A stretch of DNA of 64,000 nucleotides from RFSX01 sp964591455 (GTDB taxonomy: Bacteria; Bacteroidota; Bacteroidia; Chitinophagales; Saprospiraceae). Below the pieces are notes generated by a model that worked only from the letters and a program-made list of their open reading frames with translations, searched no databases and was not told the origin of the DNA. The position numbers were made by a program, and so were the translations under genes. Position 1 is the first letter of the stretch, and each line of letters opens with the position of its first letter. The stretch covers positions 1 to 64,000 of the forward strand of contig CAZQDZ010000024.1 in NCBI GenBank assembly GCA_964591455.1, read 5' to 3'. Shown piece after piece: positions 56,025 through 64,000 of the stretch.

Positions 56025-57390
56025 CTAATTCTTGTAATACCCAAAACTTGTAGTATAGGGGCTGGTATTTTTCGAGTGGAATGGTCAGTTTTTTGTTATA
56101 TCTGGATTTATTAAGTATGAGGATAATCTCCATTAAGTTGTGCAGTCCTTTTATGGAGTGCTGAGGCAATTCTGAGCTATTTCTCTTAAGTTGTTTTTTG
56201 AAATTAGAAATTAAGTTAATCACAATATCGTCCTCAGATAGTTTGTACATAGCGATAATGTTCAGTACTTGACTGAAAGTCTTATAATTTTGATTCTCAA
56301 ATTTGAGGTCTCTAACTAATAGAGGTATTTCATCATATCTTTCGTGTCTAAATTCATTTAAAGCCGTACTGTACCTGATTACAGAATCTTTATATTGAGT
56401 ATGCACTTTTGGGATCCACTTATCTATGAAAGCCTTAGTCTCATCATAAGTCAGCAATGAGGCTAATACAGAGAGACCATTAAAAAGATTTACAGGAAGA
56501 AATTGTTGGTGTTTGTTTTTTTCTATAGCTGCAAAATAAATTTGATAGGCATCTAATATATTATTGGTGTCAAACGAAGTGTCCTTATTCCAAATTGAGA
56601 GACTACATCTTCTTAAGTATAGTGTCAAAATAAGATAAAGATCAGAATGGGAATCTAGAATGTCGCTGTCTAGGTATTCTTTAAATTTTATAAAATCTTG
56701 ATCTTCTTTATATTCAGCCAACCTGATAGCACATTCTAATACCTCAGCTAATTCAGTACTAGGAATGAGACTGGTAAATCCAGTCAATATCTCTTTGGAT
56801 TGGCCAAATTCTTTTTCAAGTAGATTAGTAACATGGACCATATCCAACAGGTAGGCAGTCGATCTGTCTCTTATACCTTTAATGTATGTATCCACGCAGT
56901 CTTTAAACAAGTTTCGATTCTTACGCTTTATGGGATTACTAGAGTAATATTGATAATGGTAAACCTTTGCGAGAGTTTCGTTTTGATCCAAGTCCAAGTG
57001 GTCGGAATTAAGAATTTTGGATTCTAGCTTTGAACTGACTTTATCTGCCAAGGTGAATAGGCCTCGCTGGTTATAATTTTTAATGAGGTGCAATTCCTTG
57101 CCATATCGTTCTTCTTGAAATGAATGAATGGCGAACCAATCTTCAAACCATTGAAATAGTTTTGAAAGAACATTGGAAAAACCCTTTGAGGACATAGTAG
57201 GAAAGAACTGACTCCTAAGATTCTCTTCTAGCCCTTCATCGAGTAGATGATTCTGCCGCTCAGCTAGAAGGCTAAAGCACTGAAAATTATGAGACTCTGC
57301 CCTCGTATACATCAATAGAAATTTCCTGAAGGATAACCATTCCTCCTTATTCAAAACTTGGAGTGACGAAAATAATTTAGGGCTTGCCAT
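56005..57390 (-). CDS. Helical ~461-residue protein, copy B
   Basis: A 461-residue paralogue of the protein at 47424, collinear from MASPKLFSSLQVLNKEEWLS to the end (shared FSNVLSKLFQWFEDWFAI, KNYNQRGLF, VYHYQYYSSNPIKR, FLPVNLFNG, LNIIAMYKLSE). Soluble, all-helical, no signal peptide. Conservation across the whole length argues that both copies are still functional. An inverted repeat precedes its promoter region. It is divergent from a dead LytTR remnant, where copy A has an intact LytTR gene. Function unknown. Confidence 0.7.
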   Translation of the reverse strand: MASPKLFSSLQVLNKEEWLSFRKFLLMYTRAESHNFQCFSLLAERQNHLLDEGLEENLRSQFFPTMSSKGFSNVLSKLFQWFEDWFAIHSFQEERYGKELHLIKNYNQRGLFTLADKVSSKLESKILNSDHLDLDQNETLAKVYHYQYYSSNPIKRKNRNLFKDCVDTYIKGIRDRSTAYLLDMVHVTNLLEKEFGQSKEILTGFTSLIPSTELAEVLECAIRLAEYKEDQDFIKFKEYLDSDILDSHSDLYLILTLYLRRCSLSIWNKDTSFDTNNILDAYQIYFAAIEKNKHQQFLPVNLFNGLSVLASLLTYDETKAFIDKWIPKVHTQYKDSVIRYSTALNEFRHERYDEIPLLVRDLKFENQNYKTFSQVLNIIAMYKLSEDDIVINLISNFKKQLKRNSSELPQHSIKGLHNLMEIILILNKSRYNKKLTIPLEKYQPLYYKFWVLQELEKKGKT

Positions 57391-57430
57391 AGGAGTTAAT
57401 AGAGGAAAAATACAAATAATTCTCTAAATT

Positions 57431-57453
57431 AAACACCTGATATACAGGTGTTT
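57431..57453. promoter_or_regulatory. Inverted repeat before helical gene, copy B
   Basis: AAACACCTG-atata-CAGGTGTTT, perfect nine-base arms, 41 bases upstream of the minus-strand start at 57390. The CTGatataCAG core is shared with 48843-48855 in copy A. Confidence 0.6.
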
Positions 57454-57621
57454 ATGGTTTAGATGCTCATTTTTTGGTGTTGAAATAGATTAGGATATTG
57501 GAGGAAAATAGTCTTTCACTAATCGTTCATCTGAGTTAGCTTTATATAACCAATTATTTCTTATACCTACCGAAAAAATATATTTGACTGAGGTATAGGC
57601 CACCAAAATCAACTGAAAACT

Positions 57622-57690
57622 ATGAATACCCAAATTACAATTCTACCTGTACCCTGTCTTTGTACCTATAGATTCGACCCAACTGATTAG
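57622..57690 (+). pseudogene. Remnant of LytTR gene, copy B
   Basis: An ATG followed by 22 codons (NTQITILPVPCLCTYRF...) corresponds to the start of the LytTR gene at 49033 (SQNTIVAIPCLRTYEF), then stops. The upstream sequence is also conserved with that gene (TTAGCTTTATATA and ACCGA words at 57536-57575 versus 48943-48985). The rest of the LytTR coding sequence is missing or unrecognisable before the response-regulator gene at 57810. Confidence 0.65.
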
Positions 57691-57809
57691 AGTCAAGATT
57701 TAGATGACCTCTCTGCCAAAAAACAATCCTACATCAGAAAGAACAGGCTAGCCAATCTCTAAACCAACAACTTCTATTTTTTATTCAAAACGCTTAACAC
57801 CCTACCAAA

Positions 57810-58577
57810 ATGTTGAAAGCTATAATTATAGAGGATGAATTAGATGCACAAGTATTGCTGCAAAAAATCATAGAAGAGTATTGCCCTGATGTAGAACTCT
57901 TAGGTACTGCTAATAATTTACAAAGTGGTAAAGAACTAATAGAATCAACGCAACCTGATATAATATTTCTAGATATCCAATTGGGATGTGAAAATGGTTT
58001 CCAATTATTGGAAATGGTAGATCATAAGACTTTTAAACTAATCATTACGACGGCCTTTCAGGATTTTGCGTTGAAGGCCTTTAAGTACGAAGCTATAGAC
58101 TATGTGCTAAAGCCATATAGCCCTAAAAGTATTCTCGCTGCACTAAATAAAGTGAAAAAGCAGACGATAGATAATAGTGAGGTTTACAAAAAATTGGAGG
58201 CTTTACTAGTATCACAGACCAGTCCTACTAAAATTTCTTTACCTACAAGCGAAGGCTATATAATGGTTTGTCCTGATGATATTGTACATGTTGCTGCTGA
58301 TAGATCCTACAGCCAAGTGTACCTGGCTTCTAAGAAAAAACTCTTGATTAGCAAACCACTCAAAGAAATAGAAGCAGTATTACCGGCCCATTCTTTTTTT
58401 AGACTTCATTCTTCTCATCTTATTAATATGAACAGACTAGAAATGTATAATAAGGAAGACGGTGGATATGCTCTAATGACGAATGGGACACAAGTTCCTA
58501 TAGCTCGCAGACGGAAATCAGAATTTATAAACAGACTCACGAACAACGGCCAATCCTCTATAAACTCTAATCTATAG
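57810..58577 (+). CDS. LytR/AlgR-type response regulator
   Basis: A 255-residue two-component regulator: receiver domain (1-120) with acidic IEDELDAQ, the phosphorylation Asp in DIIFLDIQLG (residue 54), Thr in LIITTAFQ and Lys in VLKPYSP; then a LytTR DNA-binding domain (about 150-245) with HSFFRLHSSHLINMNRLE and GTQVPIARRRKSEF. The histidine kinase gene starts four bases after its stop, so the two form a cognate pair. It may target the palindromes before the nearby lipoprotein and helical genes. Confidence 0.94.
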   Translation: MLKAIIIEDELDAQVLLQKIIEEYCPDVELLGTANNLQSGKELIESTQPDIIFLDIQLGCENGFQLLEMVDHKTFKLIITTAFQDFALKAFKYEAIDYVLKPYSPKSILAALNKVKKQTIDNSEVYKKLEALLVSQTSPTKISLPTSEGYIMVCPDDIVHVAADRSYSQVYLASKKKLLISKPLKEIEAVLPAHSFFRLHSSHLINMNRLEMYNKEDGGYALMTNGTQVPIARRRKSEFINRLTNNGQSSINSNL

Positions 58578-58581
58578 TCTT

Positions 58582-61515
58582 GTGCTAAGAGGCAGAGATT
58601 TTCTTACACGTTTAGTATTCTATGGTATCTTATTATGCTATTCCATCAGTACTCTTAGAGGACAAGATCTTAGTTTCCAGCAAATTAATTATACAGTAGA
58701 AGATGGTCTCCCTTCTAATGAATGTCATAGAATCTTGCAGGATAAACAGGGATATATCTGGATAGCTACAGATCGGGGTCTAGTAAGATATGATGGCTAT
58801 GAGTTTAGGACCTATGGTGTTCAAGAAGGACTAAATGACATCAGCTGTCTAGACATGCAAATCGATAAAGAGTCGAATATCTGGATTCGAACTTACAGTA
58901 ACAAGATTATAGTCTTTGATAGGTCTACTAGTAGCTTTCAGCCATATCCACACCAGCATATTATAGATTCTTTATTATGGGTTTCAAAGATTTATGATTT
59001 TTATATAGATAGACATTCTGAGCTTACTTTATCTATGCCTGGTTTAGGGTTTTTATCAATAAATAAAAAAGGGGAGTACGTTCTCGATAGGTATGATGAG
59101 GTTAAAGATTCTATTCATGTGTTTACCAAGACAGTTGAAGGAAAGTTGCTTTTATCCAATAATAGCAAGGGACCAACAACAAGGTATTCGGAGATATTAG
59201 ATGAGGCTTTATATCTACTACATCATAATCATAAAACAATAGAAGTCTTTGATGAAAATGTTCATTCAAGACTCTTTTCTTTCAAGGTATCCGATTCTAT
59301 AGATCTTGTTTCTCATTATGGCGTTGACTATTTTTTTATAAGAGATAGTATAGTATTTGATAAAACCTATAATAGGTACAGTGACATGCTGAAGACCCAA
59401 AAAAATTCACTATTGAGCGCTCAATTGGGAAAGCAAGGTGTAAAGTATTTTAGTAATGTTAATGATTTGATACAAGGCAATGGCGTTCATTTTCTGGAAA
59501 ATGTATCAGCATCTAGCTTGTTGGAAGATAAGAATGGAGACATATGGATATCTACTTTGGAGAATGGAATTTATAGATTTCAAAGAGACAAAATATCCAG
59601 CATCCAAGGTAATAGTGCTAGTTATCAAATCAATAGTATAGAACTTGCTTTTGGTGACATCTATTATGTCTATAATTTTAATATGGTCTCTAAAATAGAT
59701 GAGAGAATGAATGAGGAGCAAATGATCAATAAACAACGAAGAAAAATTTTCTCTTTGAACTATAACCCCTCTAGTGATGAGTTGATTGTTAATAAGACCA
59801 ATGCATTAAAACTAAGTAGAGAAGGAGTTCTAGATTCTATTAAATATACTTACCAATACCCTAACAAAAGATATTCGGTATACGGTGCTTCATTTAAAGA
59901 AGCCTTCTGTTTCGACACAGAGGTGCTGGTATCTACTATGGAAAATTTTATGGTCTACGAAAATATTGATAGTACTCAGGTGATTAGTTTTTCTCCTCAT
60001 GAGAGAAATGTAATTGTGTTAGGCGCCATCAAGTTGGCAAAAAATTCATATTTGTTAGGGACACTAGATGGACCAAAATTATTTGAAAATGGACAATTTA
60101 CAAGAATAAAGAACTGTCCTGAGGTCCTAAAGATCAGAATAAATGAGATAATAGAAATGGGAGGCTGGTTAGTCTTTGGAACACAAGGTAATGGAGTGGT
60201 ATTCTGGGATAGGAAGAATAAAATAGTCCAAAGAACTAAAGCAACAGGATTGGTTTCTGATAATATAGAGCATGTGGTCAAAGACAAAAATGACATAATA
60301 CATTTGTGCACCAAAGCGGGTTTGTCTTCATTATGGTTTGATAAAAATGATAGTCTCCATATAAGAAGTTTAACAAGTTTTCATGGTCTTCCTTCAAATG
60401 AGGTGAATGATGTTGCGCGGCGTAACGACACCTTATTTATTGCGACTGGTAAGGGAATTGCTATACTAGATCGTAATATAGAATATGCGAAGGCGCATCG
60501 GGTATACATAGAGGAGCTGAGTGTCAATGATAGTTTAATAAGACACAAAGGAATTCTTGAGTTAAAGCATAATGAAAATAACGTCATAATTCGCTATAAA
60601 ACCATAGATCACACTATGGATGGAAAAATAGACTATCGATATAGATTGAATGGTGGCGCTTGGACAATTGCTGAAAGTACGGTTAGTAGTTTGACAGCTT
60701 TGCCTCCTGATAATTATTTATATGAGGTGCAATCAAAAAATATCGATAATGTATGGAGTGATTCAACCATAGTTCAGTTTAGAATCCATTCTCCTTGGTG
60801 GCAGAGAAGTATATTTCAGGTATTAGCAATTCTTTTGATTTTAATGCTAGGTTTTTTAATCTATAAATTCAGGACCAAACAACTTAAGAGTCAAATAAAA
60901 GTAGCCGCGGAATTAAAAAATCTCGAAAGATCAGCTCTACAAGCTCAGATGAATCCCCATTTTATCTTTAACTGTCTCAACTCTATCCAGCGGTACATCA
61001 TGGATAATGATAAGGAGCAAGCCATGGAATACTTAAGCATGTTTGCCAAACTAATCCGACAATCTCTTAATGCTTCTGTAGAAAACAAAATCACATTGGC
61101 AGAAGAAATCTCAATGCTTCGCAATTATTTAAAGTTGGAAAAACTACGCTTTAAAAATTCTTTTGACTTTAAAATCAAAACCTCAAATCAGGTAACTCCA
61201 GAAGAAATAAGTTTACCTCCCCTGTTAGTTCAGCCTTATGTTGAAAATGCTGTTCTTCATGGTATGAAGACCAAAAAGTCTAATGGCTTAATCGAAATTT
61301 TATTTGAGAAAAATGAAAGTAAAATTCTTACAATCACAGTAATAGATAATGGAACTCAGCGATCAAGTACAACTGCTGCTAAACACAAATCGTTGGGTAT
61401 GTCCATTACTAATAAGCGCTTGGCTTATAATAATTCCGTTGCCAATAAAAATTTTAAAGTCACTCCCAACTATACTGAGCACGGAACCACTGTGAGGATA
61501 AATGTAATTCTGTAG
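58582..61515 (+). CDS. Propeller-type sensor histidine kinase (LytS-like)
   Basis: A 977-residue membrane kinase: signal sequence (LVFYGILLCYSISTLRGQD), two-component propeller repeats (residues ~30-640; GYIWIATDRGLVRYDGYEF, GDIWISTLENGIYRF, DIIHLCTKAGLSSLWF), a Y_Y_Y domain (~660-745), one membrane helix (FQVLAILLILMLGFLIYKF, about 757-775), then the LytS-type His-kinase domain (QMNPHFIFNCLNSIQRYI with the phospho-His) and ATPase (LPPLLVQPYVENAVLHGM). The start is GTG at 58582. It should sense an extracytoplasmic ligand and phosphorylate the upstream regulator. Confidence 0.94.
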   Translation: MLRGRDFLTRLVFYGILLCYSISTLRGQDLSFQQINYTVEDGLPSNECHRILQDKQGYIWIATDRGLVRYDGYEFRTYGVQEGLNDISCLDMQIDKESNIWIRTYSNKIIVFDRSTSSFQPYPHQHIIDSLLWVSKIYDFYIDRHSELTLSMPGLGFLSINKKGEYVLDRYDEVKDSIHVFTKTVEGKLLLSNNSKGPTTRYSEILDEALYLLHHNHKTIEVFDENVHSRLFSFKVSDSIDLVSHYGVDYFFIRDSIVFDKTYNRYSDMLKTQKNSLLSAQLGKQGVKYFSNVNDLIQGNGVHFLENVSASSLLEDKNGDIWISTLENGIYRFQRDKISSIQGNSASYQINSIELAFGDIYYVYNFNMVSKIDERMNEEQMINKQRRKIFSLNYNPSSDELIVNKTNALKLSREGVLDSIKYTYQYPNKRYSVYGASFKEAFCFDTEVLVSTMENFMVYENIDSTQVISFSPHERNVIVLGAIKLAKNSYLLGTLDGPKLFENGQFTRIKNCPEVLKIRINEIIEMGGWLVFGTQGNGVVFWDRKNKIVQRTKATGLVSDNIEHVVKDKNDIIHLCTKAGLSSLWFDKNDSLHIRSLTSFHGLPSNEVNDVARRNDTLFIATGKGIAILDRNIEYAKAHRVYIEELSVNDSLIRHKGILELKHNENNVIIRYKTIDHTMDGKIDYRYRLNGGAWTIAESTVSSLTALPPDNYLYEVQSKNIDNVWSDSTIVQFRIHSPWWQRSIFQVLAILLILMLGFLIYKFRTKQLKSQIKVAAELKNLERSALQAQMNPHFIFNCLNSIQRYIMDNDKEQAMEYLSMFAKLIRQSLNASVENKITLAEEISMLRNYLKLEKLRFKNSFDFKIKTSNQVTPEEISLPPLLVQPYVENAVLHGMKTKKSNGLIEILFEKNESKILTITVIDNGTQRSSTTAAKHKSLGMSITNKRLAYNNSVANKNFKVTPNYTEHGTTVRINVIL

Positions 61516-61683
61516 TTTTTCAGACTCCGTGAGAAAAGTCACCACTGCCAAATATCACGATATACCGACCACTAGGAAACTACCTCAATCTCAATCTCAA
61601 TTCAGATTATAATTTCATGACGAAATAACCTTTTATTATTGGTCGACAATTACATTTTGTAGAGGCTATCTAACAAAAATATT

Positions 61684-62328
61684 ATGAATACATTTAGATC
61701 TATATTGTTTTCCATTATAACAATATTCATCATTGGATTTATTTTCCAATCCTGTAAAGATTCCGAGCCAGTATATATAGACTATGAGGTAGCTTTCTTT
61801 AAGGACTCTCCAAATCTTATTGTTACTCCAACACAATGGGATACATTGACAGAACAAATTCTCAGAAGAGAAGGTCATAAGGCTGGTGCTACTTTTACAA
61901 TAGTCACTGAACAAAGACTGGCTAAAGATGCTTGGACTTCTGTTACGGCGACCTCTAATGATGTTAGCTTGGAAATGGTAACAGATGTAGAGAATAACAC
62001 AATTCAAAATGTAAACTGCAAGGATTTTTTAGAAATTTCGGAATTAACAGAAATCGAAAACCCTGCTCAATTCAGAACAGTGTCCTGGGAAGTAGTACTG
62101 GTAGATGGTACGGGGGCAGATGTACCTGCTGAGTTCACAACTATAAGTTACCAAAGATTGATAAGTAATGCCACATATGTAGATGGAACTAATAGCGAAA
62201 GTACTATATCCTTTACAATGACATTTAGATTACTAGAAGGCGAAGATCCTGGGTCATATATCAGAGATGAATTTAGAGATATGATTCAGTTTGACTGTAT
62301 AGAAGGAGTGAGTTTCAGGGTGCTTTAA
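61684..62328 (+). CDS. Hypothetical lipoprotein
   Basis: A 214-residue lipoprotein (ILFSIITIFIIGFIFQSCKDSE, lipobox Cys24) with a beta-rich mature domain (ATFTIVTEQRLAKDAWTSVT, ISFTMTFRLLEGEDPGSYI). No family recognised. It precedes an OmpA-like gene and a ClpV/TssH gene in the same direction, so it may be an outer-membrane part of that locus; the link is positional only. Gap to the next gene is 26 bases, suggesting one operon. Confidence 0.6.
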   Translation: MNTFRSILFSIITIFIIGFIFQSCKDSEPVYIDYEVAFFKDSPNLIVTPTQWDTLTEQILRREGHKAGATFTIVTEQRLAKDAWTSVTATSNDVSLEMVTDVENNTIQNVNCKDFLEISELTEIENPAQFRTVSWEVVLVDGTGADVPAEFTTISYQRLISNATYVDGTNSESTISFTMTFRLLEGEDPGSYIRDEFRDMIQFDCIEGVSFRVL

Positions 62329-62354
62329 GTTAGTTATGGAATATTGAATTATTT

Positions 62355-63092
62355 ATGGCTGCCTCCACAGTTAAGCACGATATAGAATATTTTATAAGGC
62401 CAATTGTATATCCACCTGATGCTACTTCTACATTTAAGAAGTATTCTATTGATTACAGATGGATTAAAGAAAATAGAGATAAGAAAACATATTTTGTAGT
62501 AAAGGATAAGTCGCTATTAAGTAGTGATGTCCATGGCAATTTTCGTAAGTATTATGAAGATGAAAAAAGATGGTCTACAAAAAATTGTGAATTCTTCAAT
62601 GCTAATAGAATACATAAAGAAATTAAAATTACTAATAGTATATATAGAAAATTATGGTCAAAAAGTAACATTGATAGAAAACCTTTAGGCACAATAATAT
62701 TAGGGTATAATTTTAGAATAATGTTTGATTTAGGTGAAGGTCATACTGTTGATCAGGTCCAAGAACACTACAACAGATGCTCGGCTAATTTCATAAAGCA
62801 TTTTGAGAACATGGTCGAACTAGTAAAAAACAAACCAAATTTAAAAATCAAAGTGTCTGGGTACGCTAGTAATGAGTATGATGATGATTTAAAGAATATT
62901 ACAGCAAAAGCTAAGGCCTCAAATTCTAAATTAGCTGAGAATAGACAAACTGCAGGAATGGAGTTTTTAACCTGGTATTTTTGTTTGCCTTCTGAATCTA
63001 TAGAAGTTGGTCAAAGTAATATTTTGAGCACAGATTTAGATTTAAATCAATTTAATAGAGATCGTTCTATTCACTTTAGTGTTACCTCCTGA
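62355..63092 (+). CDS. OmpA-like C-terminal domain protein without signal peptide
   Basis: A 245-residue protein. The C-terminal half (about 130-245) resembles an OmpA-like peptidoglycan-binding domain: a long helix (VDQVQEHYNRCSANFIKHFE), a strand with the GYASNEYDDD motif (KIKVSGYASNEYDDDL), then LAENRQTAGMEFL, similar to the NxxLSxxRA helix. The N-terminal half has no signal peptide or anchor, unusual for this fold, which would leave it in the cytoplasm unless exported by the neighbouring secretion machine. It lies 26 bases after the lipoprotein gene and upstream of tssH/clpV. Confidence 0.6.
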   Translation: MAASTVKHDIEYFIRPIVYPPDATSTFKKYSIDYRWIKENRDKKTYFVVKDKSLLSSDVHGNFRKYYEDEKRWSTKNCEFFNANRIHKEIKITNSIYRKLWSKSNIDRKPLGTIILGYNFRIMFDLGEGHTVDQVQEHYNRCSANFIKHFENMVELVKNKPNLKIKVSGYASNEYDDDLKNITAKAKASNSKLAENRQTAGMEFLTWYFCLPSESIEVGQSNILSTDLDLNQFNRDRSIHFSVTS

Positions 63093-63339
63093 AACTATAG
63101 TAAAGTAGAATGAAATCGCTTCGCAACTACTACCTAAGTAGAAATAATATTCAGATAAGAATCATTACTTCAACCTTATTCACCTCATTCGATTTTTCCG
63201 ATTTAGTTTATCACCTATTAATAATTATCATCGAGATCAAAAACTCATTCATTTTACCACCTATACCCAAATCATGACCGAAGGGAAGTTGACTCAATAA
63301 ATATCCTAGCCTAGAACGTAGTTTCATATCGAATAAGAT

Positions 63340-64000
63340 ATGATTACTTCAATCCACATAAAACAAGTCGTTTCCATAGCTCAAGCTATTGCAAAAGAAA
63401 ATGCTCAGCCGAAATTCTCTGCTGGACATCTTCTTAAAGCCGTAATGCATAATGAGATTGGCCTTGCTGCTACTTTAGCGACATGGGGGAAGGACATACA
63501 TTATATAAGAGAGTGGGCAGATTTAAGAATAGAAAAAACAGAGAAAGGAGGCACACCTAGTGATGCTCCTACTGCTGATGCTGCTGCAAAAAGGGTGCTA
63601 GAAGTAGCTGAGATGCAACGCCTCAAGCTTGGTCAAGATGAGATCGGTCCAGAATCTATATTAGCTGCGTTGTGTAAATCTGAAGTTGGATTTTCAGCCG
63701 AGCAACTTAAAAGCTTTACACTAACTGAAGAAGAAGTGCTTACCGCTTTTATTTCGGAGAATGGCATACAAGCGGCAGTAGGAAATGGCAAACCTGATCA
63801 TTCTGGAAGTGGACAAGCAAACTTAAAAGCAACGAATTCAGACGGTGCTTTATATAAATATTGTATTCTAAAAACAGAGCTAGCTGCAGATGGGAAACTA
63901 GATCCTATTATAGGCAGAGATAAGGAGATCAGAGAGATGATTGAAGTACTAGGCCGTAGATCTAAACCCAATCCTATCATCGTAGGTGAGCCTGGTGTAG
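63340..64000 (+). CDS. tssH: ClpV/TssH AAA+ ATPase, 5' part (cut by window end)
   Basis: An open frame from ATG 63340 to the window edge (220 codons). Residues 1-140 form a Clp N domain (FSAGHLLKAVMHNEIGLAA, GPESILAALCKSEVGFSAEQ), then a linker, then the start of AAA+ domain 1: LDPIIGRDKEIREMIEVLGR, PNPIIVGEPGVG, where the Walker A motif is cut by the window end. The N domain differs from housekeeping ClpB and fits the ClpV/TssH group that recycles contracted T6SS sheaths. The upstream lipoprotein and OmpA-like genes support an injection-system locus continuing to the right. ClpB or ClpC is a lesser alternative. Confidence 0.8.
   Translation, partial: MITSIHIKQVVSIAQAIAKENAQPKFSAGHLLKAVMHNEIGLAATLATWGKDIHYIREWADLRIEKTEKGGTPSDAPTADAAAKRVLEVAEMQRLKLGQDEIGPESILAALCKSEVGFSAEQLKSFTLTEEEVLTAFISENGIQAAVGNGKPDHSGSGQANLKATNSDGALYKYCILKTELAADGKLDPIIGRDKEIREMIEVLGRRSKPNPIIVGEPGV

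Noticed and set aside
46939..57690. Composite transposon flanked by duplicated genes
   Set aside because: No transposase or terminal inverted repeats; the flanking copies are divergent multi-gene units, not insertion sequences.
61666..62007. 113-residue minus-strand frame opposite the lipoprotein gene
   Set aside because: Antisense shadow; the plus-strand frame has a clear lipoprotein signal.
63110..63277. 55-codon frame between the OmpA-like and tssH genes
   Set aside because: Hydrophobic low-complexity composition and no relation to known T6SS parts; likely chance.
1..64000. tRNA or rRNA genes
   Set aside because: No cloverleaf-like T-loop/acceptor pattern or rRNA-like conserved stretch was seen outside coding regions on reading.

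Overview
The window reads as an AT-rich chromosome segment of a marine or environmental Bacteroidota, most likely of the Saprospiria type; this placement is inference from gene content. The clues are a type IX secretion (T9SS) gliding-type C-terminal domain, an orphan T9SS type A tail, FG-GAP/UnbV-type repeat proteins, TonB receptors with carboxypeptidase-like N-terminal domains, propeller-type LytS/LytR signalling, a CHAT protease beside an ECF sigma factor and a TPR-bearing anti-sigma candidate, and promoters of the TAnnTTTG type without Shine-Dalgarno leaders. I see no rRNA, tRNA, CRISPR array or insertion sequence.

Layout. 0-7 kb: an accessory three-gene module (small helical protein, papain/C39-like cysteine peptidase, protein with a hydrophobic tail), a frameshifted small zinc-ribbon-like gene, and a secreted 1061-residue protein with nine 51-residue Cys-rich repeats. 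7-12 kb: a minus-strand housekeeping run (radA, hemJ, SRPBCC protein, DUF6702 protein, yidD, hemB). 12-19 kb: a tandem repeat-plus-hairpin element that may encode small RNAs, a TonB receptor divergent from a DtxR/MntR-type regulator with palindromes between them, a fatty-acid desaturase and GNAT pair, an HTH protein and a glycosyltransferase. 19-24.5 kb: a divergent type II restriction-modification pair (C5 methyltransferase and PmeII-like endonuclease), exonuclease III, and an overlapping pair of accessory genes of unknown role.

24.7-31 kb: a TonB receptor, rhodanese lipoprotein, sterol-desaturase-family membrane enzyme, sulfite-oxidase-type molybdoenzyme and membrane cytochrome c, read as one sulfur-oxidation operon. 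31-46.5 kb: a propeller lipoprotein, a frameshifted 1122-residue FG-GAP/UnbV protein, several small enzymes, an M43 metalloprotease, tex, DUF1295 and MBL-fold genes, and a decayed second copy of the tex/DUF1295 junction.

46.5-61.5 kb is the most unusual part. A three-gene unit (small lipoprotein on +, helical ~460-residue protein on -, LytTR gene on +) occurs twice in the same orientation, with matching palindromes in front of corresponding genes. Between the copies sits a block coding for a CHAT-domain caspase-like lipoprotein, a membrane-anchored protein, a membrane-anchored zincin, and an ECF sigma factor with a membrane TPR anti-sigma candidate. In the second copy the LytTR gene is reduced to 22 codons, and a full LytR-type response regulator plus propeller histidine kinase follows. 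I infer a signal-controlled envelope system with two proteases. 61.7-64 kb: a lipoprotein, an OmpA-like protein without signal peptide, and the start of a ClpV/TssH ATPase cut by the window end, suggesting the edge of a type VI secretion or related contractile-injection locus.

Two genes (3303-3583 and 32745-36112) are broken by what looks like one missing base in an A/T homopolymer, so sequencing error must be considered for both.
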